A stretch of DNA of 58,371 bases, taken from NCBI GenBank assembly GCA_032122615.1, contig JAQBGF010000044.1, forward strand, positions 1 through 58,371, given 5' to 3'. The notes below the pieces were generated by a model. That model worked only from the letters and a program-made list of their open reading frames with translations, had not been told where the DNA came from and did not search any database. Below, piece after piece: positions 16,087 through 24,043 of the stretch. Source of the DNA: SHZI01 sp032122615. GTDB lineage: Bacteria > Pseudomonadota > Gammaproteobacteria > Steroidobacterales > GCA-2729495. Numbering within the stretch: the first letter of the stretch is position 1; every line of letters starts with the position of its first letter. A program made the translations under genes and the position numbers.

Positions 16087-17379
16087 GTGGGCAAGACTGT
16101 AATCGTCATCGGTACCCAGTGGGGTGACGAAGGCAAAGGCAAAATCGTGGACCTGCTGACCGAGCAGGCCCAGGCGGTAATCCGTTTTCAGGGGGGGCAT
16201 AACGCCGGCCACACGCTCCTCATCAACGGGGAGAAGACGGTCCTGCACCTGATTCCGTCGGGCATCCTCCGTCCCGGGGTGGCCTGCGTGATTGGCAATG
16301 GCGTCGTGGTGCATCTCCCGTCGCTTCTCAAGGAAATGGACGGTCTTGAGAGTCGTGGCATTGCCGTCGCGGCCCGTCTCAAGGTGAGCGCGGCCTGCCC
16401 GCTGATCCTGCCGACGCACATCGCCCTGGATCAGGCGCGTGAGCAGGCGCGGGGTAATCGTGCCATCGGCACCACGGGCCGCGGCATAGGCCCGGCTTAC
16501 GAGGACAAGGCCGGACGACGGTCGCTCCGCTTGGCGGATCTCTTTGATGAGGGGCGCTTCCGGGAGCGTCTTGCCGAAGTCATGGAGCTGCACAACTTCA
16601 TGCTCGAGCGGTACTACTCGGCTGCGCCGCTTGATGTTGAGGCTACCTGCGATGAGTGGCTCGCCATGGGGGCGCGCGTACGGCCGCTGGTCATCGATAC
16701 GGTTGCTTATCTCGATGAACTGCGCCGCAGTGGCGCCCGGCTGATGTTTGAAGGCGCACAAGGCGCTTTGCTGGACGTCGACCACGGTACGTATCCTTAC
16801 GTAACGTCGTCCAACACGTCGGCCGGTTGTGCTGCCACGGGCTCTGGCCTCGGGCCGACGGATTTCGATTACGTTCTCGGCGTGGTCAAGGCGTACACGA
16901 CCCGCGTGGGAAGTGGCCCATTCCCGACTGAACTGTTTGACGAGACGGGGGAGCGACTGGCCCGGCTCGGCGTCGAATTCGGTTCAACCACAGGCCGCCC
17001 GCGACGCTGCGGGTGGTTCGATGCCGTCACCGTGCGCCGTGCGGTGATCAACAGCAGCGTAACGGGCCTGTGTGTGACCAAGCTCGATGTCCTGGATGGC
17101 CTGCCGGTTGTGAAGGTCTGCACCGGCTATCGGCTCAATGGGGAGGTCAGCAGTAACCCGCCGCTACTCGTGGATGCCTATGCGGATGTCGAGCCCGTCT
17201 ACGAGGAGTGCCCTGGCTGGTCAGAATCCACCCTCGGGATCCGGACTCTTGACGGCCTGCCCGCCGCGGCGCGGAACTACCTGCGCCTGATTGAAACGAT
17301 TGTTGGCGTGCCGGTCGACATGATTTCGACGGGCGCCGACCGCGATCACAACATCATCGTCCGCCATCCCTTCGACTGA
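16087..17379 (+). CDS. purA: Adenylosuccinate synthetase
   Basis: Makes adenylosuccinate from IMP, aspartate and GTP in AMP synthesis. The N-terminal GTQWGDEGKGKIVD (about 10-23) holds the catalytic Asp and P-loop-like glycines. HNAGHTL follows, with the IMP-binding TTGRGIGPAYEDKAGR and a C-terminal GTP-binding NIIVRHPF end. The start is GTG 16087, 3 bases after the DUF2065 stop; the longer frame upstream overlaps that gene and is spurious. 430 aa, family-normal. Confidence 0.97.
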   Translation: MGKTVIVIGTQWGDEGKGKIVDLLTEQAQAVIRFQGGHNAGHTLLINGEKTVLHLIPSGILRPGVACVIGNGVVVHLPSLLKEMDGLESRGIAVAARLKVSAACPLILPTHIALDQAREQARGNRAIGTTGRGIGPAYEDKAGRRSLRLADLFDEGRFRERLAEVMELHNFMLERYYSAAPLDVEATCDEWLAMGARVRPLVIDTVAYLDELRRSGARLMFEGAQGALLDVDHGTYPYVTSSNTSAGCAATGSGLGPTDFDYVLGVVKAYTTRVGSGPFPTELFDETGERLARLGVEFGSTTGRPRRCGWFDAVTVRRAVINSSVTGLCVTKLDVLDGLPVVKVCTGYRLNGEVSSNPPLLVDAYADVEPVYEECPGWSESTLGIRTLDGLPAAARNYLRLIETIVGVPVDMISTGADRDHNIIVRHPFD

Positions 17380-17398
17380 CCGGCTACGGGTCGATTCG

Positions 17399-18445
17399 AT
17401 GCTTCACTCGACAGACAGTAAACGCGGGTCGGGGGCAGGACAAAGCTCATGGGTTCGCCTGACGCTGGCCGGCACACTGCTGGCAGTGCTCCTCAGTGGC
17501 TGTGTTGTTCGGGTCGTCTACAACCAGCTCGACTGGCTCACCCTCTGGTACGTAGACGATTACTTTGAATTCAACGCCACGCAGAAGACGCAGGCGCGGG
17601 AACTGATTGCCCACACACTGGCCTGGCACCGGTCGTCCCAGCTGCCGCGTTACGTGACCATTTCCCGCACGGTCCACGACCGGGTTGGGGCGCCGGTATC
17701 CGCGGCATTTATTGCCGGCCTTTATGCGGACACTGTCGGGCTCTGGGATGAGCTACTGCGAAAGGTTGCTACCGATGCTGGCGGGCTTTTGCGGTCGCTG
17801 TCGGATAGTCAGGTTGAGGTGTTGTTCGAGCGGCTTGCTGAGGACAATCTTGAGTTCGAGGAGGAGTACTCGGGGGGCACCGCCGCGGAGCGCCGGGCCA
17901 AGCAGGACAAGGCAATTATAAAAATGTTCCGGCGTTTTACCGGGCGACTGAGTGGAGCGCAGGAAGAATTGATCCGCAGCCGCACGGCGCAACTGCACGA
18001 TCTGTCCGCCGAGTGGCTGCACCGGCGGGCGGCCTGGCAGGCGCAATTTCGCGTCCTGCTGACGGGCAGAAAGTCGGATCCGCAATTCGTGAACCGACTG
18101 GCAAACCTGATGCTTGACCCCAACCAGTTCGACAGTCCGGGCTATCGGGAACTGGTCGAGGATAACCAGCGGCAGGTATTCAGTCTCGTTGCAGAGGTGC
18201 TCAGTACGTTGTCGCCCGCGCAGACTGATGCGTTCCGCAAACGTCTTGCCGGTTTCATGCAGGACTTCGACGCCCTCATTCGGGAAGGCGGTGCTAACTC
18301 GACCGCAAATAAAAAAGCCCCCGAAAAGGGGGGCTTACTTAGTTTGGTGCCCAGAAGAGGACTTGAACCTCCACTACCTTTCGATAACCAGCACCTGAAG
18401 CTGGCGCGTCTACCAATTCCGCCATCTGGGCATTTCACTAACTAA
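17399..18445 (+). CDS. DUF6279-type lipoprotein with antisense-tRNA C-terminal extension
   Basis: A lipoprotein signal peptide ends in the lipobox LLSGC (lipidated C35). The helical body contains YNQLDWLTLWYVDDYF and repeated charged helices, which I read as the DUF6279 family (function unknown). The recognisable domain ends near residue 298 (FDALIREGG). The frame then stays open for about 50 codons through the minus-strand terminator (18309-18336) and antisense to the whole tRNA-Leu (18345-18431), stopping at TAA 18443. Those residues are probably not a functional domain. A frameshift or lost stop codon is likely. Confidence 0.8.
   Translation: MLHSTDSKRGSGAGQSSWVRLTLAGTLLAVLLSGCVVRVVYNQLDWLTLWYVDDYFEFNATQKTQARELIAHTLAWHRSSQLPRYVTISRTVHDRVGAPVSAAFIAGLYADTVGLWDELLRKVATDAGGLLRSLSDSQVEVLFERLAEDNLEFEEEYSGGTAAERRAKQDKAIIKMFRRFTGRLSGAQEELIRSRTAQLHDLSAEWLHRRAAWQAQFRVLLTGRKSDPQFVNRLANLMLDPNQFDSPGYRELVEDNQRQVFSLVAEVLSTLSPAQTDAFRKRLAGFMQDFDALIREGGANSTANKKAPEKGGLLSLVPRRGLEPPLPFDNQHLKLARLPIPPSGHFTN
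18309..18336 (-). terminator. Rho-independent terminator of tRNA-Leu
   Basis: On the minus strand, AAGCCCCC and GGGGGCTT form an 8-bp stem with a 6-base loop, followed by TTTTTTAT. It starts 8 bases after the tRNA-Leu 3' end, so it terminates the tRNA transcript. It lies inside the 3' part of the opposing lipoprotein reading frame. In the plus direction the hairpin lacks a clean T-run. Confidence 0.85.
18345..18431 (-). tRNA. tRNA-Leu (anticodon CAG)
   Basis: A class II tRNA of 87 nt with encoded CCA. The acceptor stem is GCCCAGA/TCTGGGC, the D-arm has GGAATTGGTAGAC, and the anticodon stem CCAGC/GCTGG holds loop TTCAGGT with anticodon CAG. A long variable arm (TTATCGAAAGGTA) and a T-loop TTCAAGT complete it. 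It reads CTG, the main Leu codon in this GC-rich genome. Confidence 0.96.
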
Positions 18446-18470
18446 TTAGATTTTCAGGCTAACTTATCAA
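18443..18470 (-). promoter_or_regulatory. Putative promoter of tRNA-Leu
   Basis: Minus-strand TTGATA (plus 18465-18470) and TAATTA (plus 18443-18448) are 16 bp apart, putting initiation a few bases before the tRNA 5' end at 18431. The match is moderate. The stretch from 18471 to 18559 shows nothing else recognisable. Confidence 0.4.
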
Positions 18471-18559
18471 ACCGTCGGCACGACAAAAACGATACCAGTC
18501 GCGTCGCCCCTGGTCGACCACACCTCGTAACCACGTGATTCCCGGGTAGATTATGATCA

Positions 18560-18621
18560 CAAGTTACTTAAGGCCCGCTGGCGCCTGAAGCCAGCGCGTC
18601 TGCCAATTCCGGCACCTCAGC
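18560..18621 (-). pseudogene. Truncated tRNA-Leu (CAG) remnant
   Basis: On the minus strand the 5' part of a second tRNA-Leu is well kept: the acceptor half GCTGAGG, then TGCCGGAATTGGCAGACGCG and anticodon stem CTGGC/GCCAG with loop TTCAGGC (anticodon CAG). After a variable-arm-like GGGCCTTAAG the T-arm and the matching acceptor half CCTCAGC are absent. It cannot fold as a tRNA. It lies about 130 bases upstream of the intact tRNA-Leu on the same strand. Confidence 0.75.
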
Positions 18622-18709
18622 GGGGTGGGACGGCCTAACTAAGAGGGCGGCAATCTAATGGCAGGCTGTATGCTTGTCAACGCAATGAGCCAATTGACTA
18701 CAGCATTTC

Positions 18710-20992
18710 ATGCGTAAGCGCACCCGTCGCAAATCAACCGCCGTTGCCTCGACAAGGGGCGACGATACCACCACCTATCGACACCCGGTTCCCGGTCCCA
18801 ACGACCTGCTGGCAGCGCTTCGGGAGCAGGGCGTACCGCTGACCCTCGCCGCAATGGCCACCCTGACGGGTGCCAGTGGTGAACGTCAGGTCGCTGAACT
18901 CCGCCGCCGACTGGAAACGCTGCGTGTCGCCGGGCAGTTGCTCATCAATCGCAGGGGTGAGTACTGTCTCAGTGACAAGCTCGACGTGGTCCCTGGCACC
19001 GTTACAGCCCACCGGGACGGTTTCGGGTTTCTGGTTCCTGACGACGGTGCTGATGACATTTTTCTGCCAGTGCCGGAGATGCGCGCCATCCTTGATGGCG
19101 ATCGTGTGGCAGTGCGCGTGTCGGGGCGCGGTCGCGGTGGCCGTCGCGCGGGCACGGTCGTGGAGATTCTTGCTCGAAGCCGCGAGAGTTTCGTTGGCCG
19201 GTATTACCGCGAACACGGCCTGGGCTGGGTCGTGGAGGCGGGGCGTTCGCCCCATCACTTCATCGTTACGGACAGGGACCGGGCAGATGCCGAGCCCGGC
19301 CAGCTCGTCAAGCTGGAAATACTCGAGTATCCCGGGCCGACCCATGAGGCCCGTGGGCGGGTCGTCGAGATTCTTGGCGACCCGCGCGATCCGCGAGTCC
19401 TGACGGATGCTGCCATCGAGATGTTTCACATTCCGTCCGCCTGGTCCGGGTCTGCCCTGGATGATGCGCGCCGGTTGGGTACCCAGGTGTCAGCCGCAGA
19501 CAAGGGTGGTCGTACCGATCTCCGCGAGCTGCCATTGGTCACGATTGACGGTGAAGACGCGCGTGATTTTGATGATGCCGTGTATGCGGAGCCAAAGGCT
19601 GGCGGCTGGCGGCTGGTCGTGGCCATCGCCGACGTCTCGCATTACGTCAGGCCTGGCGAGGCCATTGATACCGAGGCGCGACGTCGGGGAACTTCCGTGT
19701 ACTTTCCTGACCGCGTGGTGCCGATGCTCCCTGAGGAGTTATCCAACGAGCTGTGTTCCCTCAAGCCGGCAGTGGATCGTCTGTGCATGGTCTGCGACAT
19801 GCAGATCGACGGGCAGGGTGAGGTTGCTGGCTCGACGTTCTACCGCGCGGTCATGCATTCCCGGGCACGCCTTACCTACGACGCCGTGGACGAGTGCCAG
19901 CGGGGGGAAGCGGGCGCTAAGGTGCCGGACGCCGTTCGTCCCGTCATCGGGAACCTGTATGCCGTCTTCGCGTGTCTGTACCAGGCCCGGCAGCGCCGCG
20001 GCGCTCTCGATCTTGATCTGCCGGAAATCAAGATTGAGCTGGATGCTGCCGGCGGTATCGTCGGTGTTGGCTCCCGTCACCGGAACGACGCTCACCGCCT
20101 GATTGAGGAGTGCATGATTGCCGCGAACGTCCAGGCGGCCCTGTATTTACGCAAGCACAAGCTGACGACGCTGTATCGCGTGCATGACGGACCTGAAGGG
20201 GACAAGCTCGAGGAACTTCGTCTGCTCTTCCAGGGGCTTGGAATCCCGATTGCGGAAACGGCCGGAACGCGCCCCCGGGAAATCAACCGGGTCCTGAAGC
20301 AAATCCGCGACCGGCCGGACTTCCCGATGCTGGCCACTGCCGTCCTGCGCAGCATGAAGCGGGCGGTCTACCAGCCGGTGAACAAGGGGCACTTCGGCCT
20401 GGCGCTCAGTTGCTACGCTCACTTTACCTCGCCTATCCGCCGCTACCCCGACCTGCTCGTCCACCGGGGATTGGGTCACCTCATCGACAGTGGCAAGCCG
20501 GCAGCGTTCCCGGTTGACCTGCCGGCGGCCGAGCAGCTCGGGACGATGACGTCCATGCAGGAACGGCGCGCAGACGAGGGCACGCGCTTCGTGGAGTCCC
20601 GCTGCAAGTGCCTGTTCATGGAAGACCAGGTCGGCAAGACGCTGGATGGAGTGATCACTGGCGTTACGCACTTCGGGCTGTTCGTGATGCTCCGCGACCT
20701 GCTCGTGGACGGCCTCGTGCACGTCACCAGCCTGCCGAGTGACTATTACCACCTGGAACCGGGGGCACGCGGGCTGAAGGGTGAACGCACGGGACGCACC
20801 TTCCGGCTCGGTGATGACGTGCGCGTGCGCGTGGTTCGCGTGGACACGGAAGAGGCCCGGATCGAACTGATGCTCGATGGCCTCGCTGAGGGCAAGAGTG
20901 GCGGCAAAAGCGCTGCTAAAGACGTTGGAAAGAACCCGGCGCGAAAGAAAAAAACAGCGGGCCCGTCGCGCGGCCGCCGTCTGCGGCGGTGA
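18710..20992 (+). CDS. rnr: Ribonuclease R
   Basis: Processive 3'-5' exoribonuclease that can unwind structured RNA. An N-terminal winged-helix region (about 25-90) is followed by cold-shock-type OB folds (about 90-230). The RNB catalytic domain contains DGEDARDFDDAVYAE near 280, with the metal-binding Asp cluster. An S1 domain (about 635-720, GVITGVTHFGLFVML) precedes a Lys/Arg-rich tail. 760 aa, family-normal. It is followed after 7 bases by rlmB, as in E. coli. Confidence 0.97.
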   Translation: MRKRTRRKSTAVASTRGDDTTTYRHPVPGPNDLLAALREQGVPLTLAAMATLTGASGERQVAELRRRLETLRVAGQLLINRRGEYCLSDKLDVVPGTVTAHRDGFGFLVPDDGADDIFLPVPEMRAILDGDRVAVRVSGRGRGGRRAGTVVEILARSRESFVGRYYREHGLGWVVEAGRSPHHFIVTDRDRADAEPGQLVKLEILEYPGPTHEARGRVVEILGDPRDPRVLTDAAIEMFHIPSAWSGSALDDARRLGTQVSAADKGGRTDLRELPLVTIDGEDARDFDDAVYAEPKAGGWRLVVAIADVSHYVRPGEAIDTEARRRGTSVYFPDRVVPMLPEELSNELCSLKPAVDRLCMVCDMQIDGQGEVAGSTFYRAVMHSRARLTYDAVDECQRGEAGAKVPDAVRPVIGNLYAVFACLYQARQRRGALDLDLPEIKIELDAAGGIVGVGSRHRNDAHRLIEECMIAANVQAALYLRKHKLTTLYRVHDGPEGDKLEELRLLFQGLGIPIAETAGTRPREINRVLKQIRDRPDFPMLATAVLRSMKRAVYQPVNKGHFGLALSCYAHFTSPIRRYPDLLVHRGLGHLIDSGKPAAFPVDLPAAEQLGTMTSMQERRADEGTRFVESRCKCLFMEDQVGKTLDGVITGVTHFGLFVMLRDLLVDGLVHVTSLPSDYYHLEPGARGLKGERTGRTFRLGDDVRVRVVRVDTEEARIELMLDGLAEGKSGGKSAAKDVGKNPARKKKTAGPSRGRRLRR

Positions 20993-20999
20993 GCGGCAG

Positions 21000-21767
21000 A
21001 TGCCCCAGCGGTTGATCTACGGTATTCACCCGGTCCGGCAAATCCTGCTGGCGAAGGCCGGGTCTGTCGAACGTGTCTACCTGCAGTCCGATCTCGGTGA
21101 CGAGCGGCAGGCACGCCTTGCCGATGCCCTGTCCCGCGCCGCCCGGGTGATGCGGGTTTCGGCCGATGAACTCGAGAAACTGACGGGAACCACCAAGCAC
21201 CAGGGCGTCGCCGCCCTGGTGGCCGAGTCGGGGCCACTGTCGGAAGGGGCTGCCAGAGACCTCCTCGCGGGCGTCGATCGGCCGCTGGTGCTGGCGCTGG
21301 ACGGTGTGCAGGATCCGCGCAATTTTGGTGCTTGCCTGCGAACGGCCGACGCTGCCGGTGTCGATCTTGTCGTTGTGGCGCGGCACCGGAATGTGGATGT
21401 GACGCCCGTGGTCAGCAAGGTAGCCGCAGGAGCTGCCGAAACACAGGCCATAGTGCAGGTCAGCAATCTGGTCCGGTTCCTGGAGACTCTGAAGAGCCAG
21501 GGGCTCTGGCTTGTCGGGACTGACGACGCGGCGGACACTTCCCTCTATGACGTGGACCTGACGACCGGCATTGCTCTGGTGCTGGGGGCCGAGGGGGAGG
21601 GGTTGCGGCATCTGACCAGCGAGCGGTGCGATCACCGGGTCCGGCTCCCCATGCACGGTACCGTCAGTAGTCTCAACGTGGCCGTGGCCACCGGAATCTG
21701 TCTTTACGAGTGTCTGCGGCAGCGTTCGGTGGCATCGCGGTTGCCCGGGACCCGCCCAGTCCGGTAG
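21000..21767 (+). CDS. rlmB: 23S rRNA (guanosine-2251 2'-O) methyltransferase
   Basis: Methylates G2251 in the ribosomal P loop. It is a SpoU/TrmH-type trefoil enzyme. An N-terminal L30e-like substrate-binding domain starts at IYGIHPVRQILL. The three SpoU motifs follow: DPRNFGACLRTADAAG, LVLGAEGEGLR and LPMHGTVSSLNVAVATGI. ATG 21000 gives 255 aa, close to E. coli RlmB (243); the frame is open upstream into rnr, but that part is spurious. Confidence 0.96.
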   Translation: MPQRLIYGIHPVRQILLAKAGSVERVYLQSDLGDERQARLADALSRAARVMRVSADELEKLTGTTKHQGVAALVAESGPLSEGAARDLLAGVDRPLVLALDGVQDPRNFGACLRTADAAGVDLVVVARHRNVDVTPVVSKVAAGAAETQAIVQVSNLVRFLETLKSQGLWLVGTDDAADTSLYDVDLTTGIALVLGAEGEGLRHLTSERCDHRVRLPMHGTVSSLNVAVATGICLYECLRQRSVASRLPGTRPVR

Positions 21768-21878
21768 GATTCGCGTCCCGCACGCAGGGTTAACCCCTTG
21801 CGCGCCCCTTGCCACACCAAACGGCCCACGGTTTCCCGGGCCAGGAATGGGTGGCTGTAATCCACAAGGAGCTATCAC

Positions 21879-22274
21879 ATGCGTCACTACGAGATCGTAT
21901 TTCTCGTGCATCCCGATCAGAGCGAGCAGGTCCCTGCGATGATCGAGCGTTATCACGCCATGATCACGACCGGCGGCGGCCAGGTTCATCGACTTGAGGA
22001 CTGGGGGCGGCGCCAGCTGGCGCATTCCATCAACAAGGTCCACAAGGCCCACTACGTGCTGATGAACATCGAGTGCGACCAGCCGACGCTGGCGGAACTC
22101 GTCGGTGCGTTCCGTTTCAGTGATGCGGTTCTCAGGCATCTCGTCATGGGCCGCGATGATGCGGCAACTGACCCGTCACCGCTGGTCAAGGCGGCAGACG
22201 ATGGCAGTCGTCCCTTGCTTGAACGAAGCGATGACGATGGCGACTCGGCCGATGCCGATAGCGCGCCTGTCTAG
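21879..22274 (+). CDS. rpsF: 30S ribosomal protein S6
   Basis: Binds the central domain of 16S rRNA together with S18. It starts MRHYEIVFLVHPDQSEQV and contains the conserved LEDWGRRQLAHSINKVHKAHYVLMN region in pieces. The C-terminal tail is acidic (SDDDGDSADADSAPV), comparable with the E. coli tail that receives extra glutamates. An AAGGAG ribosome site is 7 bases before ATG. I could not identify a defined S6:S18 autoregulatory leader in the 111 bases upstream, although short GC stems are present. Confidence 0.97.
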   Translation: MRHYEIVFLVHPDQSEQVPAMIERYHAMITTGGGQVHRLEDWGRRQLAHSINKVHKAHYVLMNIECDQPTLAELVGAFRFSDAVLRHLVMGRDDAATDPSPLVKAADDGSRPLLERSDDDGDSADADSAPV

Positions 22275-22306
22275 ACCGTCGTACTGATCCTAAGGACACC
22301 AGATTC

Positions 22307-22531
22307 ATGAGCAAGTATTTTCGTCGTCGCAAGTTCTGTAAATTCACGGCTGAAGGCGTCAAGGAGATCGACTACAAGGATCTTGAGACGCTACGTGCCT
22401 ATGTCACGGAAACCGGCAAGATCGTTCCCAGCCGGATCACGGGAACCAAGGCCCGTTACCAGAGGCAGCTGTCAACGGCCGTGAAACGCGCCCGTTTTCT
22501 CGCCCTGCTGCCGTACACCGACAAGCACTGA
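22307..22531 (+). CDS. rpsR: 30S ribosomal protein S18
   Basis: Partner of S6 in the 30S platform. The 74-aa basic protein has the family start (FRRRKFCKFTAEG) and the core signature EIDYKDLETLRAYVTETGKI followed by PSRITGTKARYQRQL. An AAGGA ribosome site precedes the ATG. It lies 32 bases after rpsF. Confidence 0.97.
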   Translation: MSKYFRRRKFCKFTAEGVKEIDYKDLETLRAYVTETGKIVPSRITGTKARYQRQLSTAVKRARFLALLPYTDKH

Positions 22532-22593
22532 CAGAGCCTGACACCCGGGCCTGAAGTCCTGTTGGTTCGGCGCATCCTTGGCGGCATGCCGTC

Positions 22594-23490
22594 GTGACCG
22601 GGGTTGCGGGCTGGCTGCGTAAATCCCGGTGGGCGCGCATTGGCGCCATTGTCATTACGTTTCTTCTGCCCCTGACGAATGTCCTCAGCGCGGCAATCCT
22701 GGTTATGGCAGCCCGCGGCGCCGGCTGGCGGAGCGCCGCTGTGGATGCTGGTGCAAGCCTGGTACTTCTGGCGGGCCTCGTGCAGCTCACCAGCGAAGCG
22801 GGCACCGCCGCCCCCGGGCCTGCGGTCCTGGGTGCCGGGGCACTGTGGGGCGGGGCACTCCTGGCCGGAGTCGTCCTGCGGCGCTACCGGTCCGTGGATC
22901 TTGCCGTGCAGCTGGTTGTGGTGATCACGCTGCTCGGGCTTGCGCTGGCCAGCGTACTGATTCCGGATTCGCGGGCGTACTGGCAACCAATACTCGAAGC
23001 GCTGATCAAGACCGCCGGCCTCCCGCAGGTCGGTGGATTGCCGGACGGTTGGTTGGCCACGGTGGCGGGCCTGATGCACGGTGTGATCGGCGCGAGCCTG
23101 CTGTCCACAGTGATTCTGGCGGTAATGCTGGGGTTATGGCTGGATCGGGAGGTCGCGGATGGCGACTGGCGCCGACAATTCCTGGAGTTGCGCCTGGGCC
23201 GGGTGCTGTCGGCGGGAGTCGTGGTGGCCACGGTCGTCGTATTCGCGGGATTTCCCAGCCTGGGCGGGGGTGCGCTGCTCGTACTGGGCACCGGCTTCAT
23301 GGCGCAAGGGCTCGCGATTGTCCACTGGACCGCCGACCATCGGGCCTGGCCGGGGATCTGGCCGTTGGCGCTCTACGCGCCCGTGCTGCTCGGGGCGCCG
23401 CCAGCGGGGCTGTTGCTGCTGGCGCTGGCAATCGCCGGGCTCGTGGATAACGGTTTCAGCCTGCGCCGCCGCCGGACGAATGTGGTTTAA
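22594..23490 (+). CDS. DUF2232 multi-pass membrane protein
   Basis: A 298-aa, very hydrophobic protein with about eight predicted membrane spans (for example the first two around IGAIVITFLLPLTNVLSAAILVM and the last around PAGLLLLALAIAGLVDNG). The location between rpsR and rplI and the topology fit DUF2232 (YybS-like), whose function is unknown. The start is GTG 22594; a basic WLRKSRWAR stretch before the first span favours a cytosolic N-terminus. Confidence 0.8.
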   Translation: MTGVAGWLRKSRWARIGAIVITFLLPLTNVLSAAILVMAARGAGWRSAAVDAGASLVLLAGLVQLTSEAGTAAPGPAVLGAGALWGGALLAGVVLRRYRSVDLAVQLVVVITLLGLALASVLIPDSRAYWQPILEALIKTAGLPQVGGLPDGWLATVAGLMHGVIGASLLSTVILAVMLGLWLDREVADGDWRRQFLELRLGRVLSAGVVVATVVVFAGFPSLGGGALLVLGTGFMAQGLAIVHWTADHRAWPGIWPLALYAPVLLGAPPAGLLLLALAIAGLVDNGFSLRRRRTNVV

Positions 23491-23515
23491 TACGCGCCCC
23501 CGCCGGGCGCCCAAA

Positions 23516-23553
23516 GCAATTTAGAGACGCAATTTAGAGACGCAATTTAGAGA
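23516..23553 (+). repeat. 13-bp tandem repeat, three copies, in the rplI leader
   Basis: GCAATTTAGAGAC is repeated head to tail at 23516-23528 and 23529-23541, with a third copy at 23542-23553 that is identical for 12 bases. The array ends 8 bases before the rplI ATG, so the last copy (TTAGAGA) supplies the likely weak ribosome-binding region. The low GC content contrasts with the neighbours. Confidence 0.9.
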
Positions 23554-23561
23554 TCGTAACT

Positions 23562-24029
23562 ATGGACGTGATTCTCCTCGAAAAAGTCGAAAATCTGGGC
23601 AATATCGGTGACCAGGTAAAGGTCCGCTCCGGGTATGGCCGCAATTTCCTTCTGCCCCGGGGCAAGGCCACACTGGCAACGTCATCCAATATCGCAATAT
23701 TCGAAGCGCGGCGCGCCGAATTTGAAAAAAAGCAGGCCGAGGAGCTCGCGACAGCAAAACAGCGTGCCGCTGCGGCTGGCAAGCTCAGTCTGCAACTGAC
23801 GGCGAAGGCTGGCACAGAAGGCAAACTGTTCGGTTCGCTTGGCACTGCTGATATTGCCGAGGCTTGCACGGCTGCCGGTGTGCCGGTAAAGCGCAGTGAA
23901 GTCCGCTTGCCTGAGGGCCCGATTCGTACGACCGGCGATCACTCGATCGACCTCCACCTGCACAGCGACGTGAATGCCACGCTCCGGATCACGGTAGTGG
24001 CCGAAGACGACGCCGGCCAGGCCAGCTAG
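23562..24029 (+). CDS. rplI: 50S ribosomal protein L9
   Basis: Binds domain V of 23S rRNA near the L1 stalk. The N-terminal domain has the family signature GNIGDQVKVRSGYGRNFLLP with K/A/T after it. A long central helix (about 43-75, rich in Ala, Glu and Lys) and a C-terminal domain complete the 155-aa protein. dnaB starts 14 bases downstream. Confidence 0.97.
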   Translation: MDVILLEKVENLGNIGDQVKVRSGYGRNFLLPRGKATLATSSNIAIFEARRAEFEKKQAEELATAKQRAAAAGKLSLQLTAKAGTEGKLFGSLGTADIAEACTAAGVPVKRSEVRLPEGPIRTTGDHSIDLHLHSDVNATLRITVVAEDDAGQAS

Positions 24030-24043
24030 GGACAAGTAATCGT

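Noticed and set aside
18560..18621. Functional tRNA-Leu, perhaps with an intron
   Set aside because: No T-arm or complementary acceptor half is found in the next ~100 bases, and there is no group I intron-like core.
23516..23553. CRISPR-like array
   Set aside because: The 13-bp units are contiguous with no spacers and there are no cas genes.
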